The notes beneath the pieces are model-generated. The model saw only the letters and a list, made by a program, of their open reading frames with translations, searched no databases and was not told the DNA's origin. 64,000 bases of DNA, from the NCBI GenBank assembly GCA_045577075.1, contig JAZNHR010000002.1, positions 25,078 to 89,077 on the forward strand, written 5' to 3'. The position numbers and the translations under genes were made by a program. Position 1 is the first letter of the stretch. Each line of letters opens with the position of its first letter. Shown here one piece after another: positions 1 to 6,484 of this stretch. The stretch is from SIG447 sp045577075. GTDB taxonomy: Bacteria; Bacillota; Clostridia; UMGS1883; UMGS1540.

Positions 1-761
1 TTCTCTCCCTCAGCCATCGCCGCATTATATGCTTCCTGTTGTGGGCGCATTGCATCGTTTTCCGCCGCAATATTTGCCTTTACTTTTTCAAATAGTACAG
101 ACAGAAAATTATTGAGAGTGCCCTCTTCCAGCGTTGGAAGCTCTATCATACCGCTGATTCCGTAGGAAGATTTCGCCGAATACTCCTGCGTAGGCGTAAA
201 GCAAAGATACCGCTTTTCCCCAAGCATTTGGAAATACGCGCCCAGGTCTGCCGGCTGCCAAACCATTTCTCGTGCCGCCCCCTCGCACATAAGGTCATAA
301 ACAGGATTTCCTTCTCTGTCCTTGTCCTTCGTTGTGTGGAAGATGTAAATTACGTTATGGGTCTTTTTGAGTTCACTGGAGAAGCGTAAAAACTCACTCT
401 TCACAACGCCATACCCCTGAATAGATATGCCACCACCTTTTTTGCAGGCGGAAGGGTTGTTCCGCATTGCCCAGTCCTTTAGAAGGTCAATAAAAGCCCC
501 TGTTGTGTCTATTGCTACAGTTTTATACGCCGCAAATGCTGGTGTCTTAATATCCTCCAGAAGTTCTTCGTAGGTTTTTACCATGACTGTGTCACGCCGA
601 TGTGCCGGGTTGACACGCTTTACGCCTCGGTCAACATCCACCAGAACTACATCCGGTGCCGAAAAAGCCAGCGTCGTCTTACCAACACCCGGTAGACCAC
701 TGATAATCATGATGATGTTCTCGTCCTTGAAACTCATGTTTTCGGGTTTTACGATTGCCAT
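1..761 (-). CDS. Phage AAA-type ATPase, 3' end cut by the window edge
   Basis: At least 253 codons read on the minus strand from an ATG at 761 behind a strong ribosome site (AGGAGG about 6 nt upstream) and run off the left edge. A Walker A motif, GLPGVGKTT, lies at about residues 22-30, followed by LVDVDRG and a Walker B-like AIDTTGAF. This is the layout of the phage nucleotide-binding AAA_24/Sak4-like proteins, which are RecA-fold ATPases found beside single-strand annealing recombination or replication genes. Being first in a set of minus-strand phage genes fits that role. The family call is from motifs only. A helicase-loader type ATPase is the main alternative. Confidence 0.75.
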   Translation of the reverse strand, partial: MAIVKPENMSFKDENIIMIISGLPGVGKTTLAFSAPDVVLVDVDRGVKRVNPAHRRDTVMVKTYEELLEDIKTPAFAAYKTVAIDTTGAFIDLLKDWAMRNNPSACKKGGGISIQGYGVVKSEFLRFSSELKKTHNVIYIFHTTKDKDREGNPVYDLMCEGAAREMVWQPADLGAYFQMLGEKRYLCFTPTQEYSAKSSYGISGMIELPTLEEGTLNNFLSVLFEKVKANIAAENDAMRPQQEAYNAAMAEGE

Positions 762-779
762 TATAAATTCCTCCTTGTT

Positions 780-962
780 TTATCGTTCAGCTTCCATGTA
801 AATATATCCAACCATATCAAATACTTCCTCTGCGCTCATACAAAAAACGCAGTGTTCACAATAAATCGTGCCGTCAAAGTCTATGTACCGTTCCCCTTCA
901 CAAATGGGATTGCTGCACTTCGTACAGTTTAGTACCGTTTTGCTTATTCCCGGCAAAAACAT
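780..962 (-). CDS. Small phage zinc-ribbon protein
   Basis: A 60-residue protein with four paired cysteines: CTKCSNPIC near residues 13-21, then CEHCVFC near residues 35-41. This suggests one structural zinc site. The start at 962 has an AGGGG ribosome site. The stop is 18 bp upstream of the ATPase start, so the two are probably co-transcribed. Small zinc-ribbon proteins of this kind are common in early regions of Firmicutes phages and have no agreed function. I infer nucleic-acid or protein binding and nothing more specific. Confidence 0.65.
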   Translation of the reverse strand: MFLPGISKTVLNCTKCSNPICEGERYIDFDGTIYCEHCVFCMSAEEVFDMVGYIYMEAER

Positions 963-981
963 ATAAATCCCCTCGTTTTTC

Positions 982-1010
982 TTGACTTTTCGCCCGAATT
1001 CTGCTAAAAT
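982..1010 (+). promoter_or_regulatory. Sigma-A promoter for a candidate small RNA
   Basis: TTGACT (982-987) and TAAAAT (1005-1010) are separated by exactly 17 bp. It points rightward, against all flanking prophage genes, and has no coding sequence behind it except the short hairpin transcript at 1017-1078. Confidence 0.6.
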
Positions 1011-1016
1011 AAAGGT

Positions 1017-1078
1017 AGCTGTATAGCAGGCTTTCGAGCCACGCTTCGTATTTGTTCGAGCAAATACGAAGCTTTTTT
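1017..1078 (+). ncRNA. Candidate prophage small RNA ending in an intrinsic terminator
   Basis: A predicted transcript of about 62 nt starts roughly 7 nt after a good sigma-A promoter. It ends in a perfect 12-bp hairpin (arms 1043-1054 and 1061-1072, loop UUCGAG) followed by six T residues (1073-1078). No open reading frame fits. It lies in the gap between two minus-strand genes, antisense to their common transcript, and its last bases touch the stop codon of the 1077-1634 gene. A cis-antisense regulator or a trans-acting sRNA are both possible. The alternative, a terminator with a chance promoter, cannot be excluded from sequence. Confidence 0.5.
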
Positions 1079-1634
1079 ATTGTGCATATTTCTTTGCCTC
1101 GCATAAAATTTCATCCGCTGCTTCCATAATGCTGCCGGCAAACGCGCCCACAATCTCCCGGTAGTTTTGAATCTCTCCTGGAGAAATCAGCGTAATACAC
1201 TTTGCATAGTCTCGTATCAGGCTTACACAGTCAATGGGCAGTCTCTTTTTCTGTTCTTTTGGCATTTCTTGCTTTTCCTCCTTCACGATTTCCTGCCTAA
1301 GCTTATACCTGGTAACGGCATTTTTAATTTGCCCCTCGTCCAGTCCCAGTCTCTCTGCAATCTCTAAATTAGAAAGCCCTTCACCGCAAAGCCGGCGCAC
1401 GCTGTCCTTTAGTTCCTCTGTCCACGTCATTCTCGGCAGCCGCGGCGTCTCTTCTTTTCTCCTCGCCTTCTTTGGTAGCTTCACACCGGAAATCAGACCT
1501 TCCTCCTGCAGAATTGTTAAAATCTCCTGCTTCGAGCAAACATTTAAATCCGCCAGAATTTCTATCTGGGCGTTTTTGTCTGCCGCTTCCTTGTACATTT
1601 GTACAATTTCATGCCTTTCCATGTACATTTTCAT
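1077..1634 (-). CDS. Phage helix-turn-helix DNA-binding protein
   Basis: A 185-residue, strongly charged protein. A central segment at about residues 72-113 (SNLEIAERLGLDEGQIKNAV) has the helix-turn-helix pattern of GcrA-like and sigma-region-4-like domains. A second helical region at residues 15-45 (ILADLNVCSKQEILTILQEE) may be another HTH. The ATG at 1634 overlaps the stop of the upstream 79-residue gene by ATGA, so translation is probably coupled. It is likely a phage regulator. The target is unknown. Confidence 0.6.
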   Translation of the reverse strand: MKMYMERHEIVQMYKEAADKNAQIEILADLNVCSKQEILTILQEEGLISGVKLPKKARRKEETPRLPRMTWTEELKDSVRRLCGEGLSNLEIAERLGLDEGQIKNAVTRYKLRQEIVKEEKQEMPKEQKKRLPIDCVSLIRDYAKCITLISPGEIQNYREIVGAFAGSIMEAADEILCEAKKYAQ

Positions 1635-1870
1635 TCTCCCTTCACCATTTCCAAAACCTCTGTAAGTGTCTCTTTGTTCTGGAGCCTCCGAAATACCTCT
1701 TCAAACTCTTTATAAACCAAATGTGCATTGTCACCGCAAATGTCAACGCCAATTTTAACGCCAAGTGCCACAAAGGCTCCAATCACTTTTCCTTGCGGCA
1801 TTTCCCATTCCGTAAGAATTTGAACGTTTTCGCCGTCCTCACATTTTGCCTGTATTAACAAATTTTCCAC
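1631..1870 (-). CDS. Small phage protein of unknown function
   Basis: A 79-residue acidic protein that I do not recognise. It has no membrane segment. The N-terminal part (about residues 8-45) looks like alternating beta strands and the C-terminal 30 residues are predicted helical. It sits in the minus-strand early cluster, 5 bp after the LysM gene, and overlaps the next gene by 4 bp (ATGA). This tight spacing supports it as a real gene. Confidence 0.6.
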   Translation of the reverse strand: MENLLIQAKCEDGENVQILTEWEMPQGKVIGAFVALGVKIGVDICGDNAHLVYKEFEEVFRRLQNKETLTEVLEMVKGE

Positions 1871-1875
1871 CTTTT

Positions 1876-2172
1876 TTATTCTCCCTTCATCACCGGCACC
1901 ACAAGCCTATCATACGGCCATATATCCGCCGACTGCATGCCGTTCATTCTTCGCACTTCCGAAATCCACTTGTCTGCCCTGCCATACCCCACATCCTCCC
2001 AGATGCTCCAAAGGGTATCGCCTTCGCGCACCACCACTTCCATGGTGGTATACTCCACACTTGCAGCTCGCACGAAAGATGTGACAATGCACACCGCTGC
2101 AAACACCGCAAGGCAAACATACCACATCCGCCTTCGCTTCCTGCCCTTAATTTTGCATTTTGCATTCTGCAT
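1876..2172 (-). CDS. Membrane-anchored LysM protein (YneA-like)
   Basis: 98 residues: a basic N-terminus, one membrane span at about residues 16-36, then a LysM domain at about residues 44-95 containing VVREGDTLWSIW and ending in LVVPV. The order short cytoplasmic tail, membrane span, LysM matches the SOS-controlled division inhibitor YneA of Bacillus, although other small LysM proteins share it. In a prophage such a protein could delay host division after induction; that is inference. The start codon sits within a tandem 7-bp repeat, so the initiation site is unusual: the first ATG after the GGAGG (2178) is followed at once by TAA, and the next in-frame ATG (2172) opens the reading frame. 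Confidence 0.65.
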   Translation of the reverse strand: MQNAKCKIKGRKRRRMWYVCLAVFAAVCIVTSFVRAASVEYTTMEVVVREGDTLWSIWEDVGYGRADKWISEVRRMNGMQSADIWPYDRLVVPVMKGE

Positions 2173-2181
2173 TTTACATTT
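2154..2181. repeat. Four tandem copies of a 7-bp unit over a start codon
   Basis: The + strand reads TGCATTT, TGCATTC, TGCATTT, TACATTT in direct succession. On the minus strand each unit supplies an ATG in a different frame just after the ribosome site of the LysM gene. Because 7 is not a multiple of 3, gain or loss of a unit would change which ATG opens the gene and its distance from the ribosome site. Confidence 0.7.
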
Positions 2182-2195
2182 AATCCTCCTTCCCC

Positions 2196-2474
2196 TTACC
2201 CAAATAACGCCTTATGCTTCTTATACCGCATTTCCAAATCCTTCACGTCAATCCCCCAGAGCTCATACGCGACCTTTGTATTAACCGCATATCGTGTCGG
2301 GCAAAACAGACCAAGCTCCTTCATCTTTGCCCGCACCGGCTTTTTAAGATTTGTCACCGTACTGTTCGAAATGCCACCGAAAAGCGTCTTAATATCCTCC
2401 CCAGAAAGCTCTGGCGTTTCGTAGTAGAGCCGAAGCGCCGTTTCAATGTTCTGTACCTTAAATGTTCTTTGCAT
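2196..2474 (-). CDS. Phage protein of unknown function
   Basis: 92 residues from the ATG at 2474. I prefer this start to an ATG five codons upstream because a GGAGG lies 7 nt before it, inside the longer reading frame. The middle (TLFGGISNSTVTNLKKPV) has the rhythm of a helix-turn-helix with a recognition helix. A C-terminal tract rich in K and Y follows (MRYKKHKALFG). Related small proteins occur in Clostridia prophages without known function. It overlaps the upstream gene by 17 bp, so the two are probably translated together. Confidence 0.6.
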   Translation of the reverse strand: MQRTFKVQNIETALRLYYETPELSGEDIKTLFGGISNSTVTNLKKPVRAKMKELGLFCPTRYAVNTKVAYELWGIDVKDLEMRYKKHKALFG

Positions 2475-2775
2475 TTGTTTTGCCTCCATTTCTTGTTAAA
2501 TTACTTTCTCCGCGCTCTGCCACAATGCCATTAAACATTGTTTCGACAAGTGCCTGCAGTTCTTCCACGTTCTTATATGCCGCAGCTACATAATCAAGCA
2601 AAATATCAACCGCGAGGTTTATCTGCTCCATTTGATATTCCTGCGTCGCGTTTACGCATTGAAATTCCGAAAGCCTGTTGAACGCATCATTCGTTATGCG
2701 GCGGAGTTTATGCACCTTATCTTGCAAATCGTTCACTTGCGAGTCCGCCTCAAAAATCGCGTCTCTGGTTGTCAT
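2458..2775 (-). CDS. Small helical phage protein
   Basis: 105 residues, nearly all predicted alpha-helix, with heptad-like spacing at about residues 10-35 and 45-85, so it probably forms a coiled coil. No catalytic motif or membrane span is visible. The ATG at 2775 has a strong AAGGAGG site. It opens the minus-strand early cluster and diverges from the plus-strand gene at 2856. I do not recognise the family. Confidence 0.6.
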   Translation of the reverse strand: MTTRDAIFEADSQVNDLQDKVHKLRRITNDAFNRLSEFQCVNATQEYQMEQINLAVDILLDYVAAAYKNVEELQALVETMFNGIVAERGESNLTRNGGKTNAKNI

Positions 2776-2799
2776 AAAAACACCTCCTTCCTTTATTTC

Positions 2800-2828
2800 T
2801 TGCGATTCACTCCAAACAATGGTATAAT
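2800..2828 (+). promoter_or_regulatory. Sigma-A promoter of the plus-strand prophage membrane gene
   Basis: TTGCGA (2800-2805) and a perfect TATAAT (2823-2828), 17 bp apart, 28 bp before the ATG at 2856. Confidence 0.65.
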
Positions 2829-2855
2829 GTCAAAAACTGAATGGAGGTTACTGCA

Positions 2856-3227
2856 ATGACATACTTTGATATTTTCATAAGCAAAGCAGGCTATAAACTT
2901 TTGAAACAATTTAAGCGCTCCCCAATAAAAACCGATGGTTATTCAACACCGGAAAGCCAACTTCAAGAACTCCACTTTATAAAGCAAGACCTAAGGCCTG
3001 TGGATAAAACTCGCCTGGCACTTCCTGCCGGTACATTTTCGATTACGCAAGAAGGTCTTAATTACATTGAGTGGAGAAAAACTCGCTCCAGAGAGCTTTG
3101 GCTGAAAAACGCATGGATTCCCATCGTTGTATCTTTCGTCACAACCTTAATAACCAATTACATACTGCCGCTGCTACCGCAGATACTACAATGGATATCC
3201 AGTTTTCTCTCAAAATTTTCTTCATAA
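2856..3227 (+). CDS. Counter-oriented prophage membrane protein (moron-like)
   Basis: 123 residues from the ATG at 2856, which has GGAGG 8 nt upstream; an in-frame ATG five codons earlier lies on that ribosome site and is rejected. Residues 1-80 are soluble and contain alternating helix and strand around KAGYKLLKQFKR and FSITQEGLNYIEW, like a small winged-helix fold. Residues about 91-118 form one long hydrophobic segment. The gene has its own promoter and lies against the direction of the genes on both sides. This is the usual arrangement of a phage moron expressed during lysogeny. Superinfection exclusion is a reasonable guess but no motif proves it. Confidence 0.6.
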   Translation: MTYFDIFISKAGYKLLKQFKRSPIKTDGYSTPESQLQELHFIKQDLRPVDKTRLALPAGTFSITQEGLNYIEWRKTRSRELWLKNAWIPIVVSFVTTLITNYILPLLPQILQWISSFLSKFSS

Positions 3228-3273
3228 ACTCATCCCCCTTGCTTGCTTCTTTTTGTTTCTGTTTCGACACATT

Positions 3274-3489
3274 TTAGATTAAAAAAAGTTGGTCTTGTGG
3301 AACACCCAAATACTCTGCCAACTTCGTCCCCTGTGTAGCTGAAAAGTCGGAATAGCCTTTGATCTTTTCTTTATATGTGCGTGGGCTGATTCCAAGGACT
3401 TCTGCGCAATCTTCGGGCCTTTTCTTTGCAAGCCTTTCATAGGCAGATATTGCATAATACTCCGGATGCTGCTTTTCTCTTTTCTTCAT
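3274..3489 (-). CDS. Cro-like phage repressor
   Basis: 71 residues from the ATG at 3489, which has a strong TAAGGAGG site. Residues about 24-66 carry a short helix-turn-helix (EDCAEVLGISPRTYKEKI) and a helical tail ending in LGVPQDQLFLI, typical of Cro/XRE proteins of Clostridia phages. It is transcribed away from the repressor gene at 3646 across the operator region. This is the classic lysis-lysogeny switch arrangement. The exact role, Cro or an excision activator, is inferred from position. Confidence 0.65.
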   Translation of the reverse strand: MKKREKQHPEYYAISAYERLAKKRPEDCAEVLGISPRTYKEKIKGYSDFSATQGTKLAEYLGVPQDQLFLI

Positions 3490-3514
3490 ATCTTTCCTCC
3501 TTATTTGTTTTATT

Positions 3515-3530
3515 GTGTCGTTTCCGACAC
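3515..3530. promoter_or_regulatory. Operator palindrome in the prophage switch
   Basis: A perfect inverted repeat, GTGTCG-TTTC-CGACAC, sits just downstream of the -10 of the Cro-like gene promoter. A degenerate copy (TGTTGCGTAACCGACA, 3592-3607) overlaps the -35 of the repressor promoter. Binding of CI or Cro to these sites would block one promoter each. Confidence 0.6.
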
Positions 3531-3534
3531 TTAT

Positions 3535-3563
3535 ATACTAACACACATTATTGTTCTTGTCAA
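3535..3563 (-). promoter_or_regulatory. Promoter of the Cro-like gene
   Basis: On the minus strand, TTGACA (3563-3558) and TAGTAT (3540-3535) lie 17 bp apart. The operator palindrome at 3515-3530 covers the start point. Confidence 0.65.
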
Positions 3564-3593
3564 CACATTTTTGAAAAATATTTCAAAAAAATG

Positions 3594-3622
3594 TTGCGTA
3601 ACCGACAAGAATGTGTTATTAT
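3594..3622 (+). promoter_or_regulatory. Promoter of the repressor gene
   Basis: TTGCGT (3594-3599) and TATTAT (3617-3622), 17 bp apart. The -35 lies inside a degenerate operator copy (3592-3607). Eight-base arms TTCTTGTC (3554-3561) and GACAAGAA (3604-3611) also face each other across the divergent region. Confidence 0.6.
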
Positions 3623-3645
3623 ATAACTGAAAGTGAGGGTTCTAG

Positions 3646-4323
3646 ATGGGAATTTTACAAGAAAGAATGCGCCAATTACGTAAGCAAAACCACCTAACAC
3701 AAGAACAGCTTGCCCAAAAACTGCGTAAGCAATATAACTTAAAAACAGACCGTGTTATGATAAGTAAATGGGAGACGGGATTTCAAACACCTGGAATATA
3801 CTCTATATCCTGTATGGCGAATATTTTCGGTGTCTCACTGGATTACTTGAATGGGAAAGACAATTCTGCACAATCTTCTGCCGCAACATCCGCACTCCCC
3901 TCCCCTGTCGAGATGGAAGCTTACGGCTTACGCTCAATAACAATGAAGAAATTTCCCATGCTTGGTGAAATCGCCTGCGGAGAGCCGATATACTGTAATC
4001 AAGATTATGAAACGTTTATAGAAGCAAGTGCGAATATAAAAGCGGATTTTTGCTTGGAAGCAAAAGGCGACAGCATGATAAACGCTCGCATTTTCAACGG
4101 GGATATTGTTTTCATACGCGCACAAAATGACGTAGAGAACGGCGAAATTGCCGCCGTAGTTATAGATGACACCGCAACACTAAAGCGCGTTTACAAGCAT
4201 CAAAACAGCCTTGAGCTTCGCGCGGAAAACCCTATGCATAAACCCATCAATCTGGAAGGGGTCGAAATGGAAACCGTGCGCATTTTAGGGAAAGCTGTTG
4301 CTTTTCAGAGTAACATCATTTAA
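3646..4323 (+). CDS. CI/LexA-type phage repressor with self-cleavage domain
   Basis: 225 residues. The N-terminal XRE helix-turn-helix spans about residues 6-62. The C-terminal S24 peptidase domain covers about 105-222. The catalytic serine is in GDSM (S143) and the lysine in ATLKRVY (K180). The expected cleavage pair is Cys111-Gly112 in GEIACGEP; a Cys-Gly bond is known from UmuD and some phage repressors. It should hold the prophage silent and be cleaved when RecA filaments form after DNA damage. It diverges from the Cro-like gene over two operators. The length is normal for the family. Confidence 0.85.
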   Translation: MGILQERMRQLRKQNHLTQEQLAQKLRKQYNLKTDRVMISKWETGFQTPGIYSISCMANIFGVSLDYLNGKDNSAQSSAATSALPSPVEMEAYGLRSITMKKFPMLGEIACGEPIYCNQDYETFIEASANIKADFCLEAKGDSMINARIFNGDIVFIRAQNDVENGEIAAVVIDDTATLKRVYKHQNSLELRAENPMHKPINLEGVEMETVRILGKAVAFQSNII

Positions 4324-4373
4324 CATATCAAACAAAATCCCCCTAAACGGGGTGAAATAAACAGGAGGAAAAA

Positions 4374-4835
4374 ATGGGCTTGTTTGATTTCTTACTTGGC
4401 AACTCAAAAGAAAAACAGCACGCACAAATGATGGCACCGCAATGGTTAAAAATTGTCGAAGATTCCGTTCGGCTTGTCAACACAACCACAAACCCAGCGG
4501 TATTCTTTTTCCGCTACAATTTAATGGTTGAACATCTCGAAAAGCTCACGCAAATTGAGCATCTTGTTCGTTTTTCGGGGACACGGCCAAGCGCACAGTT
4601 GTCCAAGGTAACGTCGGAAAGAAACTATCAGACATCGCTTTTTATTAAACGTTCTCACGAAAAAATGATGCATGAAACCCGTTTGCTCAAAACCGAGCGG
4701 GGAAAACTGAATAAAATTGAAACGTTCTTTAAGAGCATGGATTCATACAATACATATCTTTCTGCAAGCAACCGGGCCATGCTGGACAAAATGAAATTTA
4801 ATAGCAAAAATCAAGTACGGGAAAACACCGTATAA
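4374..4835 (+). CDS. Prophage protein of unknown function
   Basis: 153 residues from an ATG with a strong AGGAGG site, 50 bp after the repressor gene and on the same strand, so probably expressed in lysogens. It is mostly helical and basic toward the C-terminus, with no signal peptide or membrane span. I see no catalytic motif. The position between repressor and integrase is typical for lysogeny-region accessory genes. Confidence 0.55.
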   Translation: MGLFDFLLGNSKEKQHAQMMAPQWLKIVEDSVRLVNTTTNPAVFFFRYNLMVEHLEKLTQIEHLVRFSGTRPSAQLSKVTSERNYQTSLFIKRSHEKMMHETRLLKTERGKLNKIETFFKSMDSYNTYLSASNRAMLDKMKFNSKNQVRENTV

Positions 4836-4852
4836 CTTAAAGAGGGAGAAAA

Positions 4853-4939
4853 ATAAAATTAGATGCAAACGATGTAAAAACCCTAACCGAATGCCGTAAT
4901 GAACTTGCCGAAATGATTGGCGAAAAGAAACGTAAATAG
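4853..4939 (+). pseudogene. Tiny reading frame with an ATA in place of its start
   Basis: Behind a GGGAG ribosome-like site, a 29-codon frame begins ATA AAA TTA GAT and ends at TAG (4937-4939). The peptide is well formed and charged, ending NELAEMIGEKKRK. Were the first codon ATG this would be a convincing 28-residue phage gene between two lysogeny genes. ATA is a very poor initiator, so I read it as a start-codon mutation or a gene starting at the internal ATG (4913). Confidence is low. Confidence 0.3.
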
Positions 4940-4942
4940 AAA

Positions 4943-4972
4943 GAGGCCCCGGCACGCCAATGCCGAGACCTC
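4943..4972 (+). terminator. Imperfect GC-rich hairpin before the integrase gene
   Basis: GAGG and GGCA on the left pair with TGCC and CCTC on the right around a CGCCAA loop, with an internal bulge. No U-tract follows. It may end transcription from the repressor side or shape the integrase leader. Confidence 0.35.
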
Positions 4973-4983
4973 CGAGGATAGGT

Positions 4984-5018
4984 ATATAATACACTACCAC
5001 ACACAGTATGTATTATAT
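4984..5018. repeat. 9-bp inverted repeat upstream of the integrase
   Basis: ATATAATAC (4984-4992) and GTATTATAT (5010-5018) are perfect inverted copies separated by 17 bp, 40 bp before the integrase start. It could be a regulator or integrase arm-type site. Confidence 0.45.
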
Positions 5019-5057
5019 CACCTTGTCCGCAAAAAAGCAAGGAAAAAGGTGAAAAAT

Positions 5058-6206
5058 ATGCCAATTACTAAAATTGACGGCAAAAAGAAAAATGGAAAAC
5101 AAGGCTACCGTGTCCGGGTAAATTATACGGATGCATACGGAAAAGCCCGGCAGATTGAGCGCACCGCCTACGGCTCCGAAGAAGCCAAAGAAATGGAGCA
5201 GCAGCTTCGGCTGCAAACCAAAGAGGTCAATTCCTCCGCCATAACGCTGGATGCTCTCGCCGAGCGGTACTATACAAACCAGAAAAACGAAATTCGGGAA
5301 AGCTCTCTCGCCAACGCGAAAGGCATTTTCCGCCGCGAAATCTCCCCATACCTCGGGAAGCTTCGTATAGATAAGCTATCGGTGCAAGTGTTGGAGGACT
5401 GGAAGAACACCATAAACGAAAAGGGCTTTTCCATCATCACCCGAAAAAACATTTATAAAACCTTTCGGGCAATCTTAAACTACGCCGTGCGCATTGACCT
5501 TCTTGCAAAAAATCCCCTCGACCGCGTCGGGAATTTTAAGGATGCATACGAAAAGAAGGACGTGCTGCAGTATTATACCGAAGAGCAATTCCTCCGGTTT
5601 ATTTCCGCCGCCTATGATGATGCGCAGGAAACGGGCGATATGCGATATTACACCTTCTTCTCCACGCTCTTTTATACTGGCGCACGCAAAGGAGAAGCAA
5701 ACGCCCTTGTCTGGACGGACCTTGACGGCGATATACTGCATATCGGCAAAAACGTGGTGCAAAAGCTGAAGGGCGGCGATAGAGTGACTCCGCCCAAGAA
5801 TAAATCCTCTGACCGTACATTGCAGGTCCCCGCACCTCTCATGTACGTTTTTGAACTTCAAAAGGCTTGGCAGAAGAAAAACAGCATATACTCTCCCCAC
5901 GCTAAAATCTGCGGTGCCACAAACTTCCTTCGAGATACCAGTATCGAAAATAAAAATAAGCAATACGCAGCAGCGGCAGGTCTTCCGAAGATACGCATAC
6001 ACGACTTCCGCCATTCCCACGCTTCGCTCCTTGCAAACGAGGGAATAAACATTCAGGAGGTCGCCCGCCGTCTCGGGCATTCCAAAATAGAAATGACATG
6101 GAATACCTATTCGCACCTTTACCCCCGCGAAGAGGAAAGAGCCGTAAAGATACTGGATAAGGTGCGGCTTCCGGGCATGAAAAACACCCCCGAAGATGCG
6201 GCGTAA
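5058..6206 (+). CDS. Tyrosine site-specific integrase
   Basis: 382 residues from the ATG at 5058, which has AAGG and GGTG just upstream; a longer in-frame extension to 4917 crosses the hairpin and inverted repeat and is rejected. Residues 1-55 form the arm-type DNA-binding domain, about 65-165 the SAM-like core-binding domain, and about 180-370 the catalytic domain. Active-site residues are visible: Arg in ARKGEANAL, His-x-x-Arg in HDFRHSHAS, His in LGHSKIEM and the Tyr nucleophile in WNTYSHL. It inserts and excises the element and marks the right end of the prophage. Confidence 0.9.
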   Translation: MPITKIDGKKKNGKQGYRVRVNYTDAYGKARQIERTAYGSEEAKEMEQQLRLQTKEVNSSAITLDALAERYYTNQKNEIRESSLANAKGIFRREISPYLGKLRIDKLSVQVLEDWKNTINEKGFSIITRKNIYKTFRAILNYAVRIDLLAKNPLDRVGNFKDAYEKKDVLQYYTEEQFLRFISAAYDDAQETGDMRYYTFFSTLFYTGARKGEANALVWTDLDGDILHIGKNVVQKLKGGDRVTPPKNKSSDRTLQVPAPLMYVFELQKAWQKKNSIYSPHAKICGATNFLRDTSIENKNKQYAAAAGLPKIRIHDFRHSHASLLANEGINIQEVARRLGHSKIEMTWNTYSHLYPREEERAVKILDKVRLPGMKNTPEDAA

Positions 6207-6285
6207 AAATCCCCGAAAAATCCCCGAATTATTTTATAACTGCAAAATTGGGTGTATTTTTTGGTAAAATACAAAAATAGAAGAC

Positions 6286-6305
6286 GCCGTATTTACGGCA
6301 TTTTT
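6286..6305 (+). terminator. Intrinsic terminator of the integrase gene
   Basis: GCCGTA-TT-TACGGC (6286-6299) then ATTTTT, 80 bp after the integrase stop. A second 7-bp hairpin (GTATTTT/AAAATAC, about 6254-6271) precedes it. Confidence 0.55.
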
Positions 6306-6370
6306 ACAAGATTATACTTTGTTTTATTTTTTGGTGTTGACAAATTTTCATTCCTACTGTCTCTACCAAA

Positions 6371-6401
6371 AAGGAAGTTTCACATAGAAACTTCCTTTTT
6401 T
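6371..6401 (+). terminator. Strong intrinsic terminator with no gene directly upstream
   Basis: AAGGAAGTTTC (6371-6381), loop ACATA, GAAACTTCCTT (6387-6397), then T residues. The preceding 150 bp holds no plus-strand gene except the integrase, which already has a terminator. The bases just before it end in CTCTACCA. It may be the terminator of a host gene whose 3' end was the attachment site. The rest of 6207-6442 shows nothing else. Confidence 0.6.
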
Positions 6402-6442
6402 ATATTATGTGCAATAGACTAAAGAATGGCTTTATTTGAAAA

Positions 6443-6480
6443 TAAAAAAAACGCCGTAACCCCGAAGGGTACAGCGTTTT
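6443..6480 (-). terminator. Terminator of tRNA-Lys
   Basis: Read on the minus strand, AAAACGCTGTACCC pairs with GGGGTTACGGCGTT around a CTTC loop and is followed by eight T residues, 5 bp after the tRNA 3' end. Confidence 0.75.
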
Positions 6481-6484
6481 CTAG

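Noticed and set aside
898..1104. A 68-codon minus-strand frame across the small RNA region
   Set aside because: It overlaps the zinc-ribbon gene and the hairpin and lacks a ribosome site.
4917..5057. 47-codon N-terminal extension of the integrase
   Set aside because: It runs through a hairpin and an inverted repeat and has no ribosome site, whereas 5058 does.
5475..6116. A 213-codon minus-strand open frame inside the integrase gene
   Set aside because: It is antisense to a complete integrase with all catalytic residues, has no ribosome site and shows no family motif.
6340..6368. 3' end of a tmRNA or tRNA (ends CTCTACCA)
   Set aside because: No T-loop of the form TTCRANY and no pairing acceptor strand can be found; kept only as a possible attachment-site remnant.
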